Shown here: positions 58,842 to 64,000 of the stretch, one piece after another
How the letters are laid out: each line of letters begins with the position of its first letter
Numbering within the stretch: the stretch's first letter is position 1
Source: JAICYJ01 sp035695105
GTDB lineage: Bacteria; Actinomycetota; Thermoleophilia; Gaiellales; JAICJC01
Direction: 5' to 3'
NCBI GenBank assembly: GCA_035695105.1
Contig: DASSEV010000043.1
Coordinates: 77,121 to 141,120, forward strand
DNA length: 64,000 nucleotides
The notes under the pieces: generated by a model
Databases searched by the model: none
What the model was told of the DNA's origin: nothing
Seen by the model: the letters and a program-made list of their open reading frames with translations, nothing else
Translations under genes and position numbers: made by a program

Positions 58842-60572
58842 ATGTCCGCGATCGCTCCCGACCTGACCTCCGAGCTCGGCCGTCTGTTCGGCTTCCACCG
58901 GTTCCGTCCGGGGCAGCGCGAGGCGATCGAGGGCACGCTCTCCGGCAGGGATGTGCTCGCCATCATGCCCACCGGTTCGGGCAAGTCGCTCTGCTACCAG
59001 CTTCCCGCCCTGCTCGGCGAGGGCCTCACCCTGGTCGTCTCGCCGCTGATCGCCCTCATGCAGGATCAGTCCGCCGCGCTTCGGGCCGCCGGCCACGACG
59101 GCGTCGAGATGATCGCCTCGATCATGACCGGCGAGGAGGTCGCCGCCTCCCTCCACCGGATCGCCGACCGTCGTGCCCGCCTCGTCTACGTCGCTCCCGA
59201 GCGCTTCTCCAGCCGGCGCTTCCTCGACGCAATTGGAGCGGCAGGCGTCGACCGCCTCGCCATCGACGAGGCGCACTGCCTCTCGGAGTGGGGCCACGAT
59301 TTCCGCCCTGACTTCCTCCGGCTCGCAGACGTCCGCCGCCGGCTGGGATCGCCGCCGACCATGGCGCTGACCGCCACGGCAACCCCACGCGTCGCCCGCG
59401 ACATCGTGACTGCGCTCGTGCTCAACGATCCTGTGATGGCCCGCACCGGCTTCGACCGGCCGAACCTGTTCTTCGAGGTGCTGCACGTGGCCGGCGAGGC
59501 CGGCAAGCCCCGCATGCTGCTCGCCCACCTCAAGGATCCGAGCCGCCTGCCCGCCGTGGTCTACTGCGGACGGCGCAAGACGTGCGAGGAGGTGGCCGCG
59601 CACCTGCTCGGTGCCGGCATCAGCGCCGCCCCGTACCACGCCGGACTGAAGGGGGAGGAGCGCACGGCGACGCTCGAGGACTTCCTCGCCGGCAGGCTGC
59701 AGGCGGTGGCTGCGACGACCGCCTTCGGCATGGGCATCGACAAGGCAGACGTCCGGTCGGTCGTGCACTGGACGATCCCCGCCTCGCCGGAGGAGTACTA
59801 CCAGCAGGCAGGCCGCGCCGGGCGGGACGGGGCGCCGGCGATCTGCACCCTGCTTTACTGCGGCGCCGACAAGGGCCTGATCGCCTACTTCATCGAGCGG
59901 TCGAAGCTGGATCCCGGCCAGTTGGAGGGAGTGCATGCCATCCTCGCCCGCGCCGCCGACCCGACCGGCGTCTTCGCGGTCTCAGGCCGCGACCTCGGGG
60001 TGGACGAGCCGCAGATCGCGGTGGCCGTGCTCGAGCGCGCGGGCGCACTGGAGCTGTTCCCGGCCCGGGCCGGCACGTTCGCCGGGCGTCTGGCGGCGCC
60101 GTCGCTCAACCGTGCGCACCGCTCCGCGGCGCTGGTCGCCATGCGGCAGCAGGAGCGCCTGCGCTGGGACCGCCTGAAGGCGATCGACCGGTACGCATCC
60201 GGCGATCGGTGCCGCCGCGCGGAGCTGCTCGGCTACTTCGGCGACGAGCCGGCGCCGCGGCCGGACGAGCTCTGCTGCGACAACCACGGCGAGCGGCCGG
60301 CATCCGCCTTCGACATGGACGAGCGAGCGGCCGTCATGCGGGCGGTCGACGAGACGCGCGGCGCCGTCGGACGCACTCGGTTGACGCAGGTGCTCCGGGG
60401 CGGGCGCAGCCGTGATCTGGTCGCTGCCGGCCATCACCGGCTCGAGAGCCACGGTGCCCTCGCACACCGCACGGAGTCGCACGTTCTCGGGGTGATCGAC
60501 GGGCTGATCGATGAGGGCGCGCTCGAGAAGACGGACGGCCGCTATCCGCTCGTGCGCCGCCCCGCCGGCTGA
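58842..60572 (+). CDS. recQ: RecQ family ATP-dependent DNA helicase
   Basis: 576 residues. Helicase motifs: Q-region F-R-P-G-Q-R-E-A-I, Walker A P-T-G-S-G-K-S, I-D-E-A-H-C-L-S-E-W-G-H-D-F-R-P (DEAH box and RecQ aromatic loop), T-A-T-A-T, and the C-terminal helicase G-M-G-I-D-K-A-D-V and Q-x2-G-R-A-G-R-D. The zinc-binding region is represented by R-C-R-R-A-E-L-L-G-Y-F-G and L-C-C-D-N. No clear HRDC domain is present; the shortened C-terminus may be a separate fold. It unwinds DNA in repair and recombination. Confidence 0.9.
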   Translation: MSAIAPDLTSELGRLFGFHRFRPGQREAIEGTLSGRDVLAIMPTGSGKSLCYQLPALLGEGLTLVVSPLIALMQDQSAALRAAGHDGVEMIASIMTGEEVAASLHRIADRRARLVYVAPERFSSRRFLDAIGAAGVDRLAIDEAHCLSEWGHDFRPDFLRLADVRRRLGSPPTMALTATATPRVARDIVTALVLNDPVMARTGFDRPNLFFEVLHVAGEAGKPRMLLAHLKDPSRLPAVVYCGRRKTCEEVAAHLLGAGISAAPYHAGLKGEERTATLEDFLAGRLQAVAATTAFGMGIDKADVRSVVHWTIPASPEEYYQQAGRAGRDGAPAICTLLYCGADKGLIAYFIERSKLDPGQLEGVHAILARAADPTGVFAVSGRDLGVDEPQIAVAVLERAGALELFPARAGTFAGRLAAPSLNRAHRSAALVAMRQQERLRWDRLKAIDRYASGDRCRRAELLGYFGDEPAPRPDELCCDNHGERPASAFDMDERAAVMRAVDETRGAVGRTRLTQVLRGGRSRDLVAAGHHRLESHGALAHRTESHVLGVIDGLIDEGALEKTDGRYPLVRRPAG

Positions 60573-60623
60573 CCGGCACGGATCTGCGACACGTCGTGAC
60601 TGACAGGTAGCGGGAGCCGCCCG

Positions 60624-60629
60624 TAGCCT
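60624..60629 (+). promoter_or_regulatory. Leaderless -10 (TAGCCT) of the nuclease gene
   Basis: TAGCCT ends 6 nt before the ATG at 60636. Confidence 0.5.
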
Positions 60630-60635
60630 GGCTGC

Positions 60636-61133
60636 ATGAACCGTCTGGTGCCCGCTCTCGTCCTCGTCGCGCTGGTCGCCGCAGGCTGGCTGTGGGTTCG
60701 CGGGGACGGCCCGCCGCCGACGCGCGGCACCGTCGCGCGCGTGGTCGACGGGGACACCGTGATCGTCCGGGCCGGCTCGCGCACGCTCGACGTCCGTCTG
60801 CTCGGGATCGACACGCCGGAGACGGTCGACCCGCACCGGCCGGTCGGGTGCTACGGGCCGGAGGCATCCGCCTACACCAAGCACCTGCTCACGGGCCGAG
60901 CGGTGCGCCTCGTCTACGACCGCCAGCTGCACGACGTGTACGGCCGCTGGCTGGCCTACGTGTACCTCGAGCGCCCGAACCGCCCGGAGCTGTTCGTCAA
61001 CGCCCGTCTGATCGCGGCCGGCTACGCCCGCACGCTGTCGATCCCGCCCAACACTGCGCACGCGGCGGAGCTGGCCGCACTGGAGCGCCGCGCCGCGCTG
61101 GCGGGCGTGGGCCTCTGGTCTGCCTGCGGGTGA
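60636..61133 (+). CDS. Secreted or membrane-anchored thermonuclease-like nuclease
   Basis: 165 residues. A single N-terminal hydrophobic segment (about 4-21) precedes a staphylococcal-nuclease fold: V-V-D-G-D-T-V-I-V, R-L-L-G-I-D-T-P-E-T and D-R-Q-L-H-D-V-Y-G-R-W-L-A-Y-V. The active-site Arg and Asp of the family are in place. It would cut DNA or RNA outside the cell or at the membrane, with Ca2+. Confidence 0.87.
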   Translation: MNRLVPALVLVALVAAGWLWVRGDGPPPTRGTVARVVDGDTVIVRAGSRTLDVRLLGIDTPETVDPHRPVGCYGPEASAYTKHLLTGRAVRLVYDRQLHDVYGRWLAYVYLERPNRPELFVNARLIAAGYARTLSIPPNTAHAAELAALERRAALAGVGLWSACG

Positions 61134-61141
61134 GCGGGCGG

Positions 61142-61147
61142 TAGACT
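61142..61147 (+). promoter_or_regulatory. Leaderless -10 (TAGACT) of the small membrane protein
   Basis: TAGACT ends 7 nt before the ATG at 61155. Confidence 0.5.
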
Positions 61148-61154
61148 GCGCTGC

Positions 61155-61358
61155 ATGCGTCGTCTCGTGGGCATCGCCGTTCTCGTCGCCGCCGTGGCTG
61201 CAATCGTCCGCCTGCTCACCTCCCGCGAAGCGCCGGTGGCGGCCAGCGGCAACGGCCATTCGGCCGACGAGGAGCGGGTGGAGATGCTGCGTGAGCGGAT
61301 CGGCGCCGCGCGCCGTCGGCTCCGGGACGAGTTCGACAGCGTACGTGGCGCCGACTAG
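61155..61358 (+). CDS. Small membrane-anchored hypothetical protein
   Basis: 67 residues: an N-terminal hydrophobic helix (about 3-22), a short linker, then a charged amphipathic C-terminus (E-E-R-V-E-M-L-R-E-R-I-G-A-A-R-R-R-L-R) that could form a coiled coil. Family not recognised. It overlaps the next gene by 14 nt, suggesting a joint transcript with the phosphoesterase. Confidence 0.6.
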   Translation: MRRLVGIAVLVAAVAAIVRLLTSREAPVAASGNGHSADEERVEMLRERIGAARRRLRDEFDSVRGAD

Positions 61359-62184
61359 CGCGCGCCGCGCGGCCGCAGCCCTGCTCGCCGCCGGTGGTGC
61401 GCTCGCGGGGTGGGGGCTGTTCGAGGCACAGTGGCTCGAGGCGCATGAGGTCGACGTTCCCGTGGCTGGGCTCCCGGGCGCCCTGGACGGGCTCACGATC
61501 CTCCATCTCTCGGACTTCCACGCCGGCAGCCCGTCGCTCAACCTCCGCACGATGCGAATGGCCATCTCCTACGGCGTCGAGCGTCAGCCGGACATGGTTG
61601 TCGTCACCGGCGACATCGTCACGCACCCCTGGGGCCAGCGTGCCGTGCTCGAGCAGCTGGCTCGGCTGCAGCCGCCGCTCGGCATGTACGGATCGCTCGG
61701 CAACCATGACACCGGCGAGACGCGCGATCCGTTCTCTCGCGCGGTGATCCCCGACGACTGGGGCGCAGCTCCGATGCAGCTGCTCCGCGACCGCAGCGTC
61801 ATCCTCGAGGCCAGCGGTGTGCAGATCGAGGTGGCCGGCATGGAGCCGCTGCCGTGGACGCGAGGAGACGCCCGACCCGCCGCCCTGTTCACCAGCGATG
61901 CCCCGCTGCGGATCCTGCTCGCGCACTTCCCGGACGTCGTCGACGATCTGCCGGAGGGGGCGTGCTCGCTCGTCCTTGCCGGGCACCTGCATGGCGGGCA
62001 GATCTGCCTGCCCCGGCCGGGCGGCCGCATCCGGCTGTCGCATACGCACTGGCGCTATCTCGACGGCGTGCACCGGGTCGGCGGCACCACGCTCGTTGTC
62101 TCGCGTGGCACCGGCACGACCCTGGTGCCGTTCCGTCTCCTGGCCAGGCCCGAGGTGGCGCTGCTGCGGCTGCGACCCTCCTAG
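61345..62184 (+). CDS. Metallophosphoesterase (YkuE/calcineurin-like)
   Basis: 279 residues. An N-terminal hydrophobic or signal-anchor segment is followed by the metal ligands L-H-L-S-D-F-H, V-V-T-G-D-I, L-G-N-H-D, and L-A-G-H-L-H-G-G-Q in the normal order. GTG 61345 puts the membrane segment at the N-terminus; the end overlaps the convergent DUF4097 gene by 4 nt. Substrate (phospholipid, UDP-linked or cyclic nucleotide phosphoester) cannot be told from sequence. Confidence 0.85.
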   Translation: MAPTSARRAAAALLAAGGALAGWGLFEAQWLEAHEVDVPVAGLPGALDGLTILHLSDFHAGSPSLNLRTMRMAISYGVERQPDMVVVTGDIVTHPWGQRAVLEQLARLQPPLGMYGSLGNHDTGETRDPFSRAVIPDDWGAAPMQLLRDRSVILEASGVQIEVAGMEPLPWTRGDARPAALFTSDAPLRILLAHFPDVVDDLPEGACSLVLAGHLHGGQICLPRPGGRIRLSHTHWRYLDGVHRVGGTTLVVSRGTGTTLVPFRLLARPEVALLRLRPS

Positions 62185-63008
62185 GCCGTGGCCGCAGCCG
62201 GGCGTGCCCGGAAAAGGCGCACGTCGCCGCTGGTCGACTTGCCGGTGATGCGCAGGTCGACCTCACGCGTGAGCCCATCGTTCTCCAGCGGGTCGAGCTC
62301 CGACTCGGTGGAGCCGCTCGCCGTCGACACGTCCATCCACAGCCGGGCACCGGCGGTGACGCCGACGGTGATGTCGCCCGACACCGTCTGGATCCGCACC
62401 TCACCGCGGGACACCGCGTCCAGCAGCACGTCGCCCGACACGGTCTTCGCGCCGACCGAGCCGCCGGCCTGTGCGACCCTGACGTCGCCGGAGACGCTCT
62501 TGGTCGTCGCATCGCCATCCACCGGCCCCGCGTCGAGATCGCCCGAGACGGTCGAGCACTCCAGCGAGCCGGTGATCCGCCCGGTCTCGACATCGCCGCT
62601 CACGGTCTTCAACGTCGCGTCCCCCCCGACGTCGCCCAGGGTGACGTCGCCCGACACGGTGCCGAGGTCGGCCGGGCCGAGTCTGCCGAGCGCGCTCACG
62701 TCGGCAGCCGCGGTCTTGCAGACGATCTCGGAGCCGTGCGGCGCCTGGATCGTGTAGCGGATCTCCGGCTCCCGTCGGAAGCTGAGGAACGACCGCTTGC
62801 CGGGCGCCTCGACGATCACCTCCTGCCGGCCTCCCGAGTCGCGGAGCTCCTCGCGCACGGCGGCCGCGGCATCGATCGATGCCTGGTCGTCGTTCATCGG
62901 CTCGACCGCCACCGTTGTCAGCGGCTCGTCCCAGGTCGTGATCTCGATCCGGCCTGCGGGGAGATCGAGCCGCAGGCGCGGCGGCTGTGGTGTCTGATGG
63001 GTGCTCAT
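62181..63008 (-). CDS. DUF4097 beta-strand repeat protein (adhesin-like fold)
   Basis: 275 residues. The second half is a run of short beta repeats with T-V-S-G-D-V/L/I at about 20-residue spacing (at least six copies), the DUF4097 right-handed beta-helix type. No signal peptide or membrane helix is visible. Function unknown. Its GGAGCAGCGG-ATG start follows a small ORF and the ribbon-helix-helix gene, so the three probably form an operon. Confidence 0.8.
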   Translation of the reverse strand: MSTHQTPQPPRLRLDLPAGRIEITTWDEPLTTVAVEPMNDDQASIDAAAAVREELRDSGGRQEVIVEAPGKRSFLSFRREPEIRYTIQAPHGSEIVCKTAAADVSALGRLGPADLGTVSGDVTLGDVGGDATLKTVSGDVETGRITGSLECSTVSGDLDAGPVDGDATTKSVSGDVRVAQAGGSVGAKTVSGDVLLDAVSRGEVRIQTVSGDITVGVTAGARLWMDVSTASGSTESELDPLENDGLTREVDLRITGKSTSGDVRLFRARPAAATA

Positions 63009-63018
63009 CCGCTGCTCC

Positions 63019-63168
63019 TCACGACCGGGCGAACCCGGTCCGTCGCAGTGTCGTGATCTCGTGCCGCGTGTGCCGCGTCGGTCGCGTCGGCCCCGCCGTC
63101 GGCTGCGTCCAGGGCGTCAGCATCGCTGCTGCGCTGGCCGGAAGTGCGGTGTCGTGTCGTGGCTCCAT
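63019..63168 (-). CDS. Possible small ORF between the RHH regulator and DUF4097 gene
   Basis: 49 codons from ATG 63168, with GGGGG 4 nt upstream, ending 10 nt before the DUF4097 start. The product is Thr/Arg/Pro-rich (T-Q-P-T-A-G-P-T-R-P-T-R-H-T-R-H) with no recognised motif. Good ribosome site and tight spacing favour translation, but the odd composition leaves it unproven. Confidence 0.35.
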   Translation of the reverse strand: MEPRHDTALPASAAAMLTPWTQPTAGPTRPTRHTRHEITTLRRTGFARS

Positions 63169-63182
63169 GGTTCCCCCTGTGG

Positions 63183-63641
63183 TCAGCTCGTCGTGTAGCC
63201 GGTCAGCCGCTGCCCGAACCCGCCGCCGCGGCGGCCGCCCCGCTCCAGGGCGCGCGCGGTCGCCCGCACAAGCCAGGTGTTGAGCGAGATGCCCTCGCCG
63301 TTCGCGGCGGCTTCGGCTCGTGTCTTCAGGCTCTCCGGCAGCCGCAGCGTGATCCGTGCGGCTGCCTGCTCGTCGTCCACCGCCTGGGGCTGCGGCTCCG
63401 GTGCGTGCTCGGTGTAGTGCAGGCCGATGTCCCGGCCCGACAACCGCACCTCGACGTGGCCGGGCAGCTGGTCGTCCAGCTCCAGCGCCGCCTCGGCGAG
63501 GATGTCGAGCAGCCGCAGGCGCAGGGCCGGCTCGAGCGCCCGCCCCAGCTGGTCGGCGATGCGCTGGCCCTGCTCGTCCGCGATCGACGCCGCCGAAGCC
63601 AGGTCGGCCCGCAGCGCCTCGATGTGTCCTGACATGTCCAT
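63183..63641 (-). CDS. Ribbon-helix-helix (Arc/HicB-type) DNA-binding protein
   Basis: 152 residues. The C-terminal part has the RHH pattern A-A-R-I-T-L-R-L-P-E-S-L-K-T-R-A-E-A-A-A-N-G-E-G-I-S-L-N-T-W split over about 90-125. The N-terminal 85 residues are acidic and helical and may bind a partner. ATG 63641 is at the presumed transcription start; ATG 63635 is also possible. It probably represses its own operon through the paired sites at 63640-63660. No toxin gene of a known kind is adjacent. Confidence 0.8.
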   Translation of the reverse strand: MDMSGHIEALRADLASAASIADEQGQRIADQLGRALEPALRLRLLDILAEAALELDDQLPGHVEVRLSGRDIGLHYTEHAPEPQPQAVDDEQAAARITLRLPESLKTRAEAAANGEGISLNTWLVRATARALERGGRRGGGFGQRLTGYTTS

Positions 63642-63675
63642 GACGTCATTATGACATCATAAGAGCGTCTGTCAA
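63640..63675 (-). promoter_or_regulatory. Promoter and tandem operator of the RHH operon
   Basis: On the minus strand TTGACA (63670-63675), 16-bp spacer, CATAAT (63648-63653). Two palindromes, ATGACATCAT (63651-63660) and ATGACGTCAT (63640-63649), sit 11 bp apart over the -10 and the start codon. This is the tandem arrangement bound by RHH repressors. The predicted start lies at or very near the ATG. Confidence 0.75.
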
Positions 63676-63694
63676 GTGTCAACGTGGTGCGGCG

Positions 63695-63700
63695 TAAGAT
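63695..63700 (+). promoter_or_regulatory. Leaderless -10 (TAAGAT) of the Asp23 gene
   Basis: TAAGAT ends 6 nt before the ATG at 63707. Confidence 0.5.
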
Positions 63701-63706
63701 CCGCCC

Positions 63707-64000
63707 ATGGAGACGCCCCGCGAGCTGCAGCCCGAATCGGTGCATTCGGCTGCGGCCAGCGCGCACATCAGCCACGCCGTGATCGCCACCTATGCGGCGG
63801 CTGCCGCGGTCGAGGTGCCGGGTGTGTACGCGATCGCCGGCGGCGAGCGAGGCACCGTCGACCCCGAGCGTGCGCCGAAGGGCGTGCGGGTGGTCTCCGA
63901 CGGCGATGCGGTCGGCCTCGAGCTGCATCTGGTCACCGACTGGGGGGCCAGCATCCCGAGGGTGGCCTCCGAGGTGAGCCGCCGGGTGCGCGACTACCTC
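63707..64000 (+). CDS. Asp23/Gls24 family envelope stress protein (C-terminus off the right edge)
   Basis: 98 codons are in the window. The start, I-S-H-A-V-I-A-T-Y-A-A-A-A-A-V-E-V-P-G-V-Y-A-I split over about 22-45, then the strand G-V-R-V-V-S-D-G-D and L-E-L-H-L-V-T-D-W-G, match the Asp23/Gls24 fold (DUF322). These are cytoplasmic proteins that gather at the membrane under alkaline or envelope stress. A GlsB-like membrane protein is encoded 5 kb away. Confidence 0.82.
   Translation, partial: METPRELQPESVHSAAASAHISHAVIATYAAAAAVEVPGVYAIAGGERGTVDPERAPKGVRVVSDGDAVGLELHLVTDWGASIPRVASEVSRRVRDYL

Noticed and set aside
63183..63641. Toxin-antitoxin pair
   Set aside because: The RHH protein resembles an antitoxin, but the downstream partners are a 49-codon ORF and a DUF4097 protein, neither a known toxin.
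1..64000. tRNA, rRNA, CRISPR or phage genes
   Set aside because: The intergenic gaps were read by eye; none shows cloverleaf-like, rRNA-like or spacer-repeat sequence. A tRNAscan or Infernal run would be decisive.

Overview
The window is high-GC DNA with tightly packed genes, frequent GTG starts and many 4-bp start/stop overlaps. These traits, the gene content (Lrp, PucR, PqqD, rhomboid plus YlbL-like protease, sAC-like cyclase, biotin-dependent acyl-CoA carboxylase pair, SdhABE) and the many leaderless -10 boxes point to an actinobacterium. A Thermoleophilia-like (Solirubrobacterales/Gaiellales) lineage is my best guess, but that is an inference from gene style, not from a marker gene. I see no rRNA, tRNA, CRISPR array, phage or intact insertion sequence.

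1-7.9 kb: a lasso-type RiPP (ribosomally made, modified peptide) locus of two divergent operons. Leftward: an asparagine-synthetase-like cyclase, an HprK-like kinase, a B2 transglutaminase-like leader peptidase, a nucleotidyltransferase and a membrane glycosyltransferase that runs off the left edge. Rightward: a 55-residue precursor peptide behind a strong promoter, an ABC exporter (ATPase plus permease) and a PqqD/RRE protein. The precursor has the full lasso leader motif but an atypical core, and the ABC ATPase has no ordinary start codon.

7.9-16.6 kb: an envelope/polysaccharide region. Three paralogous secreted TIM-barrel-type putative glycoside hydrolases are interleaved with a Wzx/MurJ-like flippase, a sulfotransferase and a secreted BNR (Asp-box) beta-propeller protein.

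16.6-29.5 kb: acyl-CoA and amino-acid catabolism. It holds an acyl-CoA carboxylase pair, a SEC-C protein, a PucR regulator, methylmalonate-semialdehyde dehydrogenase, and an Lrp-controlled operon of ADP-forming acyl-CoA synthetase, enoyl-CoA hydratase, class III aminotransferase and zinc-type oxidoreductase. A structured repeat follows; a second copy lies at 51.4 kb.

29.6-44.7 kb: a sugar kinase, cytochrome c, an HMA protein, sucCD, an aminotransferase, a small Cys-rich protein, a Lon-like PDZ protease with a rhomboid, an SDR, an agmatinase, a cNMP-binding protein, mdh and gltA. A 1135-residue secreted DUF11 protein follows, with two near-identical 435-bp repeats.

44.7-50.8 kb: a probable cyclic-nucleotide signalling operon: cNMP-binding protein, MFS-cNMP-binding fusion, and a large cyclase with the domain order of mammalian soluble adenylyl cyclase (C1-C2-AAA-TPR).

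50.8-64 kb: a GNAT enzyme, pckA, a divergent sdhAB plus CCG-domain subunit (type E-like succinate dehydrogenase), an MFS transporter, a GlsB-like membrane protein, RecQ, a nuclease, a metallophosphoesterase, a DUF4097 protein, a ribbon-helix-helix regulator with a clear tandem operator, and the start of an Asp23/Gls24 gene. Together sucCD, mdh, gltA, sdh and pckA give a large part of the TCA cycle and its gluconeogenic exit.
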